Notes: generated by a model not told the origin, from the sequence alone. A stretch of DNA of 64,000 bases from Eublepharis macularius (GCF_028583425.1 NC_072795.1:66726001-66790000), one strand, 5' to 3'. Counted from the first letter of the stretch, positions 21,541-33,190 are shown. Program-made: numbers and translations.

Positions 21541-21962
21541 TTTTGCCATATATCAAAGGAATCACTGATCAGATGGGAAAGCTTATGAAAAAGCACAACT
21601 TACAAACAGTATTCAGATCCATCAGAAAAATACAACGGATGCTATGATCAGCAAAAGACAGAAGAGACCCCCTCACCTCTGCAGGAGTATACCGCATACC
21701 CTACAGCTGTGGACAAGTTTACATTGGGACCACACAGCGTAGCATCCAGACAAGAATAAAAGAACATGAAAGACACTGCAGACTTGGCCATCCAGAAACA
21801 TCAGCAGTGGCTGAACATAGCCTAACTCAAACAGGACACAGTATCCTATTCCAGGACACTAAAATACTGGACAACACTTCCAACTACTTCGTCAGATTGC
21901 ACAGGGAAGCCATTGAAATTCATAAGCATAAGCACAATTTCAACAGGAAAGAAGATCCAGAG
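21535..21962 (+). mobile_element. Penelope-like element, GIY-YIG endonuclease part
   Basis: The plus strand begins with the same 'ttttgccatatatcaaagga' found in the inverted neighbour, then encodes 'SIRKIQRML', 'GVYRIPYSCGQVYIGTTQRS' (the GIY-YIG signature as GVY...VYIG, from about 21684), 'TRIKEHERHC' and 'SAVAEHSLTQTGHSILFQDT'. One in-frame stop lies after 'IQRML'. It is cut off at 'HNFNRKE' by the repeat at 21957. In PLEs this domain nicks the target DNA for integration. The 5' part of the element lies inverted on its left. Confidence 0.85.
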
Positions 21963-22330
21963 GAGTTAGCCGTGTTAGTCTGTAGTAGCGAAATCAAAAA
22001 GAGTCCAGTAGCACCTTTAAGACTAACCAATTTTATTGTAGCATAAGCTTTCGAGAATCACAGTTCTCTTCGTCAGATGCATGGAGGGCCAACAGAAACT
22101 GATCAAATATAGAGGAGGAGAGGGGAGGGGGGAGGAGAGGGGAGATGCAAACAACTCCTTTGATACGGAGATGCAAACAGCTCCTTTTGATGTGGGGATC
22201 AGTTTGCTTCTGTAAAGGTTCAAAGAAATTTGCCATGTTAGTCTGTAGCAGCAAAATCAAAAAGAGTCCAGCAGCACCTCCAAGACCAACCAATTCCACT
22301 GTAGCACAAGCCCTCGCAAGAGGGCTCTAT
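21957..22330 (-). repeat. Hammerhead-like repeat family B, two tandem partial units
   Basis: On the minus strand two copies of the unit follow each other. The first (22330-22226) runs 'gctacagtggaattggttgg' to 'ctgctacagactaacatggc'. The second (22225-21957) holds 'ctgatccccacatcaaaagg', a purine-rich tract, the hammerhead-like core (22080-22041), 'gctacaataaaattggttag' and 'actacagactaacacggcta'. The head-to-tail dimer resembles the tandem arrays of ribozyme-bearing retroelements. No protein is encoded. Confidence 0.65.
22041..22080 (-). ncRNA. Hammerhead-ribozyme-like motif (family B)
   Basis: Read on the minus strand: GCAT (22080-22077) pairs with ATGC (22044-22041) as helix I; CTGACGA is 22076-22070; GAGAA (22068-22064) pairs with TTCTC (22057-22053) as helix II with loop CTGTGA; GAAA is 22052-22049; then GCTT (22048-22045) gives a one-pair helix III and a CUU cleavage triplet. 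One unpaired A (22069) sits before helix II, at the same place as the extra base in family A. The primary sequence outside the core is unrelated to family A. Confidence 0.5.
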
Positions 22331-24080
22331 CCATCGATAGAGAGTTCCTCCAGGTTGGAGCCAAGACCCAAAAGGCCCTGGCTCTGGTTGAGGCCAGTCT
22401 AGCCTCCCTGGGGCCTGGGACCACCAGTAGGTTTTTATTAGCTGATCTCAGTACTCTCCAGGGTACATACGGTGAGAGGCGGTCCAATAGGTATGCTGGT
22501 CCCTGTCTGCTAAGGGCTTTAAAGATCAAAACCAAAACCTTGAATCTTATTCGGGAACTCCATGGGAAGCCAGTGCAGCTGCTGCAATATGGGAGTAATA
22601 CACGCCCTATACGGAGCACCAGTGTGCAGCAGCATTCTGGACCCATTGTAATTTCCAGGTCAGACCCAAGGGAAGCCCTGTGTAGAGCAAGTTACAGTAG
22701 TCCAATCTGCAGGTGACCACTGCATGGATCACTGTCATTAGGTCATGGGTTGAAAGGTAGGGGGAAAGCTGCCTGGCCTGCCAAAGGTGGAGAAAGGCAG
22801 ACCAGGCCACTGCCACAATCTGGGTCTCCATTGTCAAGGGGGCATCTAGAGACACCCCCAGACTCCTGACAGCTAGAGCATGCACAAGTAGTGCCCCATC
22901 AAAAGTTGAGAGCCAGATCCTCAGATCCAACAGCCCACAATCCAAGTACAGGATCTCCATCTTCATGGGAATCAGCTTCAATCGACTCTGCTTCACCCAA
23001 CCAGACACAGCCTCCAAAGCTCTAGCCAGGACATCCAGGGCAGAGCCGGGCCAGCTATCCATCATCAGATACAACTGGGTGTCATCCGCATACTGGTGAC
23101 AAACCAGTCCAAAATTTCGTGCCAGCTGAGCAAGGGGGTGCATAAAGAGACTAAATAACAAAGGGGAGAGTATCGTCCTTTGCAGGACACCGCACTCCAA
23201 TGGCCGGTGTGATGATAACTTCTCCCCATATGCCACCCTCTGTCCCTGACCGCAGAGAAAGAGACAAACTGCTGTAAGGCTATCCCTGGTATCCCCACAT
23301 CAGCGAGGCAGTGGGTCAACAGATCGTAGTCGACAGTATTGAATGCTGCTGACAGATCTAACAGCACCAACAGCACCACCCGCCCTGATCTAGTTGCCTA
23401 CGGAGATGGTCTGTGAGGGCAACCAGCACCATCTCCATCCCATGACCTGGACAGGAACCTGACTGGAATGGGTCCAGGACAGAGGAATCCATCAGGAAAA
23501 CCTGCATCACCGCCCACTCAATCACCATGTCCAGAAACAGGAGGTTTGAAACTGAGCGGTAACTGGATGAATCAGTGCTGTCTAAAGATTTTTTTTTTCA
23601 AAAGTGGCTTCACCAAAACTTCCTTTAATGCCCTCGGAAAAGTTCCAGAGCTCAAAGATAGATTAATAATAGCCTCCAACAGGGCCCTCAGCTCATCTGC
23701 GCTGGCTTTTACCAGCCACGAAGGACAGGGGTGCAGGGAGCTTGTGGTGGGCCTCCCCAGCTGCAGAATCCTATCAATTTCTTCCTGGGAGAGTGGACTG
23801 ATCTAAAATAGGACCAGAAGATGGCCAAGGGGCCTCCAGTTCACTCACTGTTTCAACTGTGGCCAGTAGGTCTCGATGGAGTGACAAGATTTTATCTGCA
23901 AAGGAGCTCACAAAAGCCTCACTGCTAATGTTCGAATTATCAATTTGGCGATCTCCCTGGGAGACCAAAGACCAAACTACTTGGAATAATTTTGCTGATG
24001 CCATGAAAAGCTTTAGCTGTCTATTTCCATACATTAACCCTCTTTCAAAAGGATGGGACATTCCACCCCCCATCCCCACC
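22330..24080 (-). mobile_element. L2/CR1-clade LINE with reverse-transcriptase remnants
   Basis: Minus-strand translations, 5' to 3': 'NISSEAFVSSFADKILSLHR', 'VLLDLSAAFNTVDYDLLTH', 'GVLQRTILSPLLFSLFMHPL', 'VCHQYADDTQLY' (RT active site YADD intact), 'VSGWVKQSRLKL', 'HDLMTVIHAVVTCRLDYCN', 'KLQWVQNAAA', and finally 'DRLSPYVP' and 'STRARAF'. The order matches jockey-superfamily RTs. No single frame is open end to end. The downstream end abuts the family B repeat. Confidence 0.85.
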
Positions 24081-24868
24081 CCGCATATGTGTTGGCAATC
24101 CTAAATATAAGAAATACATTCAAAGTCTGAGAAAACCAACCTAACTATAACATCTTTGGGGTTTGCAATTTTTGACTGATATGTTGTCCACCCATTTATC
24201 TCACTGCCTCTTTCCCTCCTCCCTGCCTACATATTAAAGAAACAGTCTGCTTGCCAGAAGAACACATTTATGGTTTCACCAAAATGTAATTACAAACTTT
24301 ATGTGCACATGAAAGGTGTCAAGTTTGGAATGGAATGTGTTGCTCACTAGTCTCTCACTGGAACATTATATAGAAGGGGTTATGTCATTCCTGACTTGAG
24401 GGTATAAACAAGGCAAGTGAAGTTAGCAGTACAAGGTAAGGAGGCAACCTGTAATAATCTGGAATTTGGCAGTTCTGCAAAGGAGGAAATCCAGGCCCAC
24501 AGGCTCTTCAGTGAACTGCAAAATAGACAGCCCGATTTCATCATCTGAACACAAACTGACAAACTCAGACAAACTCAAGCGGTACTTTCCGGCTCAGGTG
24601 GTGAAAATCATGAACATCTCCATTCCTTTAGAGGTGTTTCCCCTTTATTGTTGTGAGGAAACTGCTGTAAATATAAATGGTAATGAATATCTCAAACACA
24701 AAACATATTCTCACAGAGAATGTACATAGTTGGTTGTAAATGCTTGACCGCACAAGACATATCTGCAGCATAAGAGTTCACTATAGAAAAGTACTGTTTT
24801 ATATCAACAGAGAAGTGCCTCTGAACATATGCAGAATGCATTTCCTGACCACTTCGTAATCACACTTA
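24081..24868. other. Non-genic stretch, nothing recognised
   Basis: No supported exon, RNA or transposon. Confidence 0.35.
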
Positions 24869-24957
24869 TACTGCAATTCCCAGCATAGTTACATCCTTCT
24901 AAGCCCATTGTCTTCTACGGATATAGAAGGGTTAACTCTGTTTAGGATTGCAGTGCC
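24869..24957. repeat. Short palindromic element, copy 1
   Basis: The arms 'ctgcaattcc' / 'aggattgcag' and 'acatccttctaagcccat' / 'tatagaagggttaactctg' are inverted relatives. It is one of several ~85-bp copies of the same hairpin in this window (25820-25909, 31592-31674, part at 45767-45810). Confidence 0.6.
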
Positions 24958-25819
24958 AATCTGGAATCTACATGTTAGACAAATTGTTTAGGTTTCAGCC
25001 TTGCACATCTCTTTCAGAAAGAAAGTCCTACTTCTCAAAACCAAACCAGACATGTTTCCCCGTCTCACTACCACCACACTGTCAGAGAATATACCCCCGA
25101 ATCTTCTGCAATGCAAGCAGTCGGAGTATATTTTTTGGACTGGACCCTTCTTTACCTCTAAAAATATTGGGTTGGATCCTGTAGATCTGTTTCCTCTAGC
25201 ATAAGAAGCCTTCTGCTGATGCAGGAAACTCTCTGGCAAAAAAGCTTCTTACACCAGTAGAAGGCTCCTGCGCCAGAGAAAGGTGCTGCTGTTAGCAGAA
25301 TGGATGCATGGGATCCACCCCCCCCCCCAAGAGACCACTTGCATTGCTGTGCAAAGGGGCCGTGAGGGATGCCCCCTTCTGCTTCTGGTCCTGAAAGTTC
25401 TTCCTCCTCTTAGTGATGTTTCAAAATTCATAATGGAAATATATGAAACTCCCTCTCAGGCGTTTGAAAACTGCTTTCAGTATTTTCCTCAGTCTTCTAA
25501 GCAGCTGTATAGAGCCAGGCAGTTCCATCAAGACGTCTGGCACAATGCCCTGTCTCCACTTTCATTGTGCCCAGCCTAACACTCATAATGGAAGAGGCAG
25601 AATGTTTAATTTTTCAACTTAGATCTTCAATATTTAAACAGTGTGCTGCTTTTTTGGGGAATGCTGAGGCAGCGCCAGAGAAAAGAAGGACATGTTATTA
25701 GGCTCCTTTCAGTACCATTGAATCCAGAATGTAAAAACTCATTTGTACAGGGCATGATCAAAGGTAAAGTTATAAAGAGGAATAGTCAAATAAAATGAGC
25801 AAGGAAGTTAGAGCTTAAC

Positions 25820-25909
25820 TGTGCCATCCTAAGCAGAGTTTATACCCTTCTAAGCCCATCGAAGTCAATGTGTCTAGAAGGATGTAACTTACTTTAGGAT
25901 TGCACTGCA
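25820..25909. repeat. Short palindromic element, copy 2
   Basis: 'gccatcctaagcagagttta' at the left mirrors 'aacttactttaggattgcac' at the right, with inner 'cccttctaagcccat' mirrored by 'gtctagaaggatg'. Same family as 24869-24957. Confidence 0.65.
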
Positions 25910-26089
25910 AGTCTCTTAGACTGTATCCCCCCTTCTATGAGGGGATACAACATACATGTCGTTGAAAATACTTCTTGTGTTTCCTGCCCCTCGCATGAAT
26001 ATAAAACCTATACTGACTAGAATGTACATTTGGTTTTGGCTTCTGTTTTCTATTTTATTTTATTAATCCTCTATGGAACTCAGTATAGT

Positions 26090-26350
26090 TCACATAAGGT
26101 TATTCCACTTTATTCTAATATTTTATCTCAGATAGCAGGTGTTGGAGAACTGCTGACAGTCAGAGCAGAAAAGAATACGCCGGGTGGATTTGGCTCAGCG
26201 CAGGGCAGCCTCACATGTCAATTCTGTCCCACAACCCTGTGAAAAGGCTGGGCAGAGAGAGAGAGAGAAACTGACCAGGCCTACCTAGAAAGTGTCATGG
26301 CTGAGCAGGGATTTGATCCATATTGCACATCCAGCTTTCGATCCTCCATT
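26090..26350 (-). repeat. Diverged tRNA-headed SINE
   Basis: Contains 'acaaccctgtgaaaaggctg' and 'catggctgagcagggatttg', the reverse of the core and B-box region of the SINE at 5658-5926, plus a GA-rich run (26252-26269). Highly diverged. Confidence 0.55.
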
Positions 26351-28130
26351 CAAATTCACACCATTATGATGCAATTTTCAGATAACATTTCATATGAGAA
26401 AAAATCTCTCTGCAAGATAACATGGGGGGAGGGTGTCTTAATTCCCGTGGGTCTTTTAAATTTTACGGACAGCAGCAGCACTAACTGTGTGTTGACTGGT
26501 GCAAAAGCCTCTCTGGCACAGAGGAGCCAACAGCCCAGAGAAAGAGGCTACACGTGTTGGCAGCAGAGGCAGACTGGCCATTTAACTGACGGGAAGTTCC
26601 TGGTGGCTGATTGCCCGAGACGTTGCTGGCAGCCAGGAGGAAGCAGAGTCAAACCCCAATAGCCCTGCCAGCACTGCAAAGGCAACTCAGTTCAGATCTA
26701 GCCAGTGACCCCCAACAGTAGGTGTTGGGTCACCTGATGCCTTCCTCTTTTACTGCAGCTGACAGCTATTGGTAGCACCTCCCATTGGCACTATTGTGCG
26801 GGCCAGGTCTGAGCTGAGCGGGCCCTCCCATGCTGATTCATAGCAATGCAAGAGTCTCTCAGCCCCACTGGCTCCAGGACTAATTTCCCAGTCTTCCCTG
26901 AGTTACAGATGGTTTATTTCCTGCTTTAGCCTAATTGTTGAAATGGGGTGCAGCAGCCACCTCTCAAAACTGCAATAATGGGACCTCTTTCTTTCATTAC
27001 AAGTTATTCTTTCTCATTCATTTACTGTTTTTTATTCAATCCACCATCATGGCTTAGTGGAAAATAAGCTCCTTTATGAAATGCACAGCATTTCAGAGAA
27101 GTGGGTTAAAGTGGTTCTAGTGATCCAGATCATGGTTTGATTACCAATTGAAAGAAGTTTAGATTAATTGAAACCAGATGCTTTGTCTGTTAAAGCTAGC
27201 AATGCAAGTGCCCATCACTATCTTGTGGGATGTGTACTTCCTTCCCTGTGCCGCCCCTCTTTGTATTTCCTCTGCCAAAAAGCAATGTTGATGTCTAGGA
27301 TTATAACAATTACAATTAACATGAGTAGGATCTGTCATGGATTTGGAACTTGAGATTCATGTTTACGTTGGCCTATTCTGTGTAGAAAGAATAACACAGC
27401 CCACCCCAGCAAGAATATTATAAGAAAAGATCCATGTCTGAAGAGGAAAGAGCTTAATTATTTTGTCCTTCAATCAAAGGAGCGCAAGAAATCTGTGACA
27501 TCAGGTGAAAGTGAGAGAAAAGGGAAAGCTATAATTAATTTTCCAAGATATTAATGATTAATATAATGAGAGAATGTGATAGAACTTAATTAGTATAATA
27601 AATTAGCATGATTGGGCTGCAAACAGCTAGAGGTGCAGAGCGAGGAAAATGGAATGCTTGGCTCCTGAGTTGATGGGAATTTCAAGAACGTTCTTTTCTT
27701 TGTTTCTGAGGACAGACTTCCAGGTGTCCACATCACTTTGTTTCCAGCTTTGATTAACTATTATTGTTATTATTATTAATATATAATATATATAATAATA
27801 ATAACTATTATTGATCAACTATTATTGATTAACTATTCTAGTGACATTACAAGGAGCTTTCCTTAAAAGGATGTTAATATCTTTTTGGTAAACAATGGTT
27901 GTCTAGCTACTAGTAATATGGGAAATAGTAGAGAAGAACGAACAAATGAAGATATTCTATCCTATCCAGCCACAGTCTTGTATTTTAAACTGTTTTTTAT
28001 GTTTTGTACCTTTTGCTATTCAGTTAAATTGACCACCTGTTTTAGAAAAGTGCTCTTGCTTGGTACCAACTATCTTTCCATGCAAGATGCTTGAGCATTT
28101 GATGATGGCATAATTCCAGAGATTCTTGCA
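26351..28130. other. Non-genic stretch with an AT microsatellite
   Basis: No gene recognised. An AT-rich simple repeat of ATT/ATA words lies at about 27760-27838. It makes the local hydrophobic open frames, which are not genes. Confidence 0.4.
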
Positions 28131-29010
28131 TTATCTACACCCATTTCAGTTTGGTGTCAGGCTACATTTGTAACCAAGACAGCCTGACGAACAATCTGCA
28201 CTGGAAGTTGGACGGAGCAAGTGTATCACGGCTGGTTTGGGTTTTCCTAGCCCCCTCAGAAGCTTTTAATACCATCCACCATTGTATTATTCTAGACCAC
28301 TTTGCTGGGATCGGACTGTGAGGGGCTTCTTTGCAGTGGCTTCTGTCCTTCCTGGAGAGTAGAGGGAGTGCTGAGGGACCACTGCTTTAGCACATGACCT
28401 TTGGCATGTGAGGCACTACTGAATTCAATCTTGTTCCTATGCTGTGAAGCAACTACAGGAAACCAGTGGGTTAGGCTATCTATAGATTTGGTGCTTGGCA
28501 TCCAGACTGAGCTCCCATTTAATCCTCAGAAGATGGTTCTGAACCAGTGTCTGTGATCAACGACAGATTGAATGGGCATAACCAAACTGTGGCTTAATCC
28601 TGACAAGCCAGAGTTGCTGTTGATTGGAAATAAGGCTGATCTGGATGCACACGCCCTTATGACTCAGGCTCATATTTTACCCTAATTTTAAAAATTTTAC
28701 CTCATTGAGCCTTCATTAGTTTCTGGGTGGCAGCAGAGTGCCTTTTACCAGCTTTGACTGGTGTTCCAGATATGCTTTTCCTACATAGAAGGGATCTGGC
28801 AACAGTAACGCATGCACGAGCAGCATCCAAATTAGACTACCAAAACACACTGTTCGTGGGACTGCCACTGAAGAGTGTTTGGAAACTGGTCCAGAAGGAG
28901 GCTGCCAGAACATTAAAAAGAATGGTGTTACCCCCAAAGCAACCCTGGGCTGGGAAACATCTAGCACAACCAGGATACCTTTTGTTAGGGGTGATCTGAT
29001 GTGCTTGTTG
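28130..29010 (+). mobile_element. Degraded L2/CR1-clade LINE fragment
   Basis: The plus strand reads, across frames, 'FLAPSEAFNTIHHCIILDHF' (RT block with the LxxAFDT-like motif), 'SLQWLLSFLESR', 'GHNQTVA', and then 'RDLATVTHARAASKLDYQNT' and 'WKLVQKEAARTLKRM'. Equivalent blocks are in the LINE at 22330-24080. Many stops; an old copy. Confidence 0.65.
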
Positions 29011-29369
29011 TTGCTTATTCCCCAGTTCTATAGGCCATCAAGTTAATTGTAGGTTAGTAATCCTCCAAATTTAGTATTTATTTTGCTCTTTCAATTACCT
29101 GCATTTCCCTGTTTTTCCTTCTGTTATATGTTCAATAACGATTAAAACTCAAGTACTGTCCTCCTCACTGTCTGCTGTTCCAAATCTCTACCTGATGTAT
29201 TACCTATATTTGGGCCCATCCCAGCACAGACTAAAAATCTCTTAACCTGGGAGTCTTGAGGTGCACTGTAAAAGGATGTTCATGTGCACCTCAGCAAGAC
29301 CATCAAAACATGTGACTTCAGTCTTGTACTATCTTTCAAACACTACATAGTCTGGTATCAACAGCCCAA

Positions 29370-29850
29370 TCCTATACAAAGACTTGAAAGAGCAGCCATG
29401 AAGAAAGTAGAAAAGATCCTTAAAGAGAAGGAAGATTCTCTGGGGACCAAGATCAAGATCATTCAAACTATGGTATCCCCCATTACTATGTATGGAAGAG
29501 AAAGTTGGACAATGAAGGAAGCTGACAGGAAGAAGATTGATTCATTTGAAATGTGGTGCTGGAGGAGTTTTGCGGATACCACAGACAGCCCAAAAGACAA
29601 ATATGTGGGTTCTAGATTACATCAAGCCTGAATTCTCCCTGGAAGCTAAAATGACGAAACAGAGGCTTTGGTCACATCATGAGAAGATAAAACTCTGTGG
29701 AAAGTCAATACTGCTAGGAAAAGTTGAAGGCAGTAAGAAAAGAGGAGGACCCAAAGAGACGTTAAAAAACCCACATCCACACCCACAGAGGATCCTGGGA
29801 TTCGTGAATGGTTTGGTCCTATGGATTTAGCAAAAAGAGTAGCAATGTTT
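29370..29850 (+). mobile_element. BovB/RTE LINE fragment, post-RT part
   Basis: The plus strand encodes 'GTKIKIIQTMVSPITMYGRE', 'SWTMKEADRKKIDSFEMWCW' and, in another frame, 'YIKPEFSLEAKM'. These are the standard BovB blocks after the RT domain ('MYGCESWT...FELWCWRR', 'NPEYSLE'). Followed by 'gaggacccaaagagac'. At least one frame change; dead. Confidence 0.75.
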
Positions 29851-30508
29851 CTTAATGACTGTACCTATCCCCCTCAATGGGCCTTAATTGTTAGAAAATG
29901 GCTGTAACCAAACCCCTACCAAGCACCTACCTACCCTTCTCTTAGGTGATTGGAGGGACAACCACATGTCTGTATGAAAAGAAAGAGTGGATTAGATTCC
30001 AAAAGAGAAAAATGAGGTGGGGATGGCCAAATACTGCTAGAAGCTGAAGCACCTTGAGGCCAGTCGCTCGCTTTCGTTCTCTAAGGATCTGATGTGGGGA
30101 AGCTGACCTGCTGCCCCCCAAGGAGGGCCTATTTGCCTTCACCTGTGCTCTACTTTTACTCTGCATTTGTAAATAAAGCAAAAACTACAACAACTTCATA
30201 AAGTTGCCATACTCTTCACATAGCAGTACTTGCAACTAGAGCTGGGCACGGACTGGGAAAACTCCACAGACCACCAGCCTGTGGTCCATCGATTTTCACA
30301 GACCATGAACTTTTCATGGAGCAGCCCGTTTCATGGACTGGTTCATCGGTCCATGGTCCGTCGTTTCTGCACCTCCCCTTTGCACCCAGAGAGCCCAAAC
30401 TCACCGCGAATCTTCAGCAGCCTCTCCTCCAGCCACCCTCTAAGTTTGGTCAATATTGCATTTTGGACGTCCGAATTACACAGACCCCCCCCCCCAAAGT
30501 GGCTGCCC

Positions 30509-30567
30509 CCAGTAGATACTAGGAGTCGCAAATGGAACTACCAGTAGATACTAGGAGTCGCAAATGT
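30509..30567 (+). repeat. Short tandem duplication inside the hAT element
   Basis: The phrase 'ccagtagatactaggagtcg' plus 'caaatg' occurs twice back to back (about 30509-30536 and 30540-30567). Confidence 0.75.
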
Positions 30568-30681
30568 CAATTGACTTGCATTGGCTTGCAGCACCAAAAA
30601 GTTGCAATAAAGCAAAATCAAACAGAAAGGGTAGGGGAAGAGCCCCCCTCACTCACCACACAGACACCTTCCCAGCCATAG

Positions 30682-31091
30682 CCTAGGGAATTAATTCTTG
30701 CTTCTTGCTCACATAGAGAAGAATGGGAGTTCTCTGGTTGGCAGCCAGAGCTGCCTATCAAGGTTTAAAGGGTTAGGATTGGTGTTCCCATGGCTGCAGA
30801 ACATCCATCCCCTCCGTTGCCTAGGGAATTAATTCTTGCTCCTTGCTTGCATAGAGAAGAATGGGAGTTCTCTGGTTGGCAGGCAGAGCTACCTATCAAG
30901 GTTTAAAGAGTTAGGATTGGTGTTTTCATGACTGCAGAACATCCATCCCCTCTGTTGCCTAGGGAATTAATTCTTACTCCTGGCTCACATAGAGAAGAAT
31001 GGGAGCTCTCTGGTTGGCAGCCAGAGCTGCCTATCAAGTTATTAAGGGCTGCAGAAGGTCCTGCGGATGTCCCCTCCATTGCCTAGGGAAT
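30682..31091. repeat. Three-unit tandem array in the hAT element
   Basis: Units start with 'cctagggaattaattctt' at 30682, 30830 and 30958, and a fourth start ('cctagggaattgat') at 31082 closes the array. Spacings are 148, 128 and 124 bp. Each unit contains 'agagaagaatgggag', 'ctctggttggca' and 'gagctgcctatcaag'. The same unit occurs once at about 7795-7925. Confidence 0.85.
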
Positions 31092-31591
31092 TGATAGATC
31101 GGCGCCAGGATGTCTGGACTCACGGACCACGCACTGACGGACTGGCCCAAATGGACCAAAGTTCATGGAAAACGTGAGTCCCATGAACTGCATGTTCACA
31201 AACAACGAACCAGGCCAGACCGTATTAAATTTAGGTCCATTTTCTGGTGCGTGCCCACCTTTACTTGCAACATTCCCCCAGCCATTGTCTTGTAACCACC
31301 AAGGGAACCTACCCCACAGTTTGAAAACATATACTTTGAATTTTATATTATAAACTCCTTCTAACGCATGGTGAGAATGCAGATTGAGCAGATGTGAATC
31401 TAGATGTGCTTGTGTTGCACAATGCTTATGGGTCCTACACAGCTAGCAACTCAGCTCAGATTTGCCATGTAATTAACTGGCCTGGTTTCCAGACCACATC
31501 AACGTATCAGAGAAAGAGCTGCAGCAAATTGATAGGGGACAAGGCAGGGGACATCACAGTAACTAGCAGTTTAGGTAGGAGGAAGAAACTA

Positions 31592-31674
31592 ACAATCCTA
31601 AGCAGTGTTAACACCATTCTAAGCTAATATACTTCAATGGATTTATAAGGATGTAACTCTGGGATTGCAGTGTA
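31592..31674. repeat. Short palindromic element, copy 3
   Basis: 'acaatcctaagcagtgttaa' mirrors 'atgtaactctgggattgcag', with inner 'ttctaagct' and 'ttataagga'. Same family as 25820-25909. Confidence 0.55.
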
Positions 31675-31699
31675 AAAGTGCAACAGGAAGTGCAGATAG

Positions 31700-33090
31700 A
31701 ATAAAAGAACAAGAAAGACAACATGGTGGGTTAGCACAATCAGATTGCTGCTATATAACACCATCAATAGATTCCTGTCCTGCCCCAAGGATTCTTGCTG
31801 TCTCATCTATAGTTCAATGTTGCAGAGAGAATGGAGGGGAGAGACAGGGATAACAAGTCAGCATGTAAGTTGATACAGTAAGTATTGTGACTGGAAATAA
31901 TGATGGGTGAGAGGCTAACCAAGTGTGGAATACCTCTCTTCCTTCAGTTGAGGAAGATCTGAAGGAAGAGAGGTGTTACACTGTAGGCATGCTGGGGAAA
32001 AGTCCAAAGCAAGGAAAACACTCCAAGTGACAAAGGCCAATAGGTCTGGGATTTGGCCAGACACCAGTGCCACAGTCTCCACTGCATCATTGCCACCCAT
32101 AGACTGCTATTTTAAAAGAGCCCTTGGCCTCCTAATCTGACCCCTTGAGCACCTGATTCCCACCTTTTGGGCTTTCAAGTGACAAGTTGTAATGCAATTT
32201 CTTGCTTTCACGAAAGCTGAGCAAAGCAGGTGCAACAAGGGATAGAAGAAAGGTAGAAGGATTATTGAAACTTGATAGCAGTGGAACTGGGCAAAACTTC
32301 ATGGCTTGGACTGAATACTACAGGCTTTGATGGTAACGTAACCAGCAGCATGTGCTGGAAGAAAGGGGGGGAACCAATGCATCAGCTGCCTCTTTGTTGG
32401 TGGCCATTTTTACACTTGGCAGATTGACTTTGCTGGCAAAACTCCTTGCCCAGAACAGCTTCTCATCTCTCATTCACACACTGCCTGCCTCAGCTGCCCC
32501 CCTCTCCCCTTGTGCAGGTTTGGCAAAAGAGGCTTCTCAATCACATAAAGGAAGGGCAACAAGCTTTCCTTTAAACCAGTCTTTCCTTGTAAAACCTTTC
32601 AGTTAGAGATTCAAGAAAGGAGGGTGTGTGAGGCTGACAGACCATGGTGTGGGAACTGGGAATGAGAAAGGGAGAGATAGAAAGGAGAAAGCTAAACCCA
32701 GCTGTTGGGAACATGATCCTGTTCCTAAGCCTCCCTCCTGCTTCTTCCGCTTGCCTGGAGATGAACTGCTACTTACGCAGCTGCCAGTTTTCTGTGAGAA
32801 AGGTCCCATGTCTGTGGCTTGGACAACTGGGCCAAGAGGCAGCTGCTGGCTTCTTCCATTCTCTTTATTTCCCCACTCTAATCTTGCAGTTTCTCAGGGG
32901 GACCGGCAGATAGAGACTCCTGCTCTGCCAAAACAGAATACACAGGAAGTGTGTATTTTGCCCCAGAATTCAAAAATCCATTTCTGGAAATCAATTTAGC
33001 AGAGGGCTTTAACATTAAAAATAGCCTTACAGGCTGGACTAGTTCTGCCAATGAATATTACAGGAAAGTAATTAAATGACTTGGGGGTTA
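31700..33090. other. Non-genic stretch, nothing recognised
   Basis: No exon or assignable repeat. The open frames are short and overlap on both strands. Confidence 0.35.
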
Positions 33091-33091
33091 A

Positions 33092-33190
33092 GTTATTTAG
33101 GGTTGCCAACTCCAGCTTGGGAAATTCCTGAAGATTTGGATGTGGTGTCTGGGGACAACTGAGTTTGAGAAAAGGAGGGGATTCAGCAGG
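33092..33190 (+). mobile_element. Left part of the 'gttgccaact...' MITE
   Basis: 'agggttgccaactccagctt' followed by 'gggaaattcctgaagatttg' matches the family start. The match fades near 'gattcagcagggg'. The missing right part may be the piece at 34283-34402. Confidence 0.55.

Larger units (their letters stand above)
30237..31263. mobile_element. Non-autonomous hAT element (1027 bp) with 8-bp TSD
   Basis: The left end 'tagagctgggcacggactgg' and the right end (opposite strand 'taaaggtgggcacgcacc') are imperfect inverted repeats. Identical 8-bp duplications 'cttgcaac' flank it (30229-30236, 31264-31271). The interior is rich in 'ggacc'/'ggtcc' words and carries a tandem array (30682-31091). The segment 'cctagggaattgatagatcgg' and following bases link it to 16867-17230 and to the decayed autonomous copy at 5935-8130. 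No protein encoded. Confidence 0.85.

Noticed and set aside
21684-21780. GIY-YIG domain as a free-standing homing endonuclease or host repair gene
   Set aside because: It is collinear with PLE reverse-transcriptase sequence, has an in-frame stop just upstream, and is truncated by another repeat.
27627-27838. Tyr/Ile-rich small open frame
   Set aside because: Generated by an AT-rich microsatellite.
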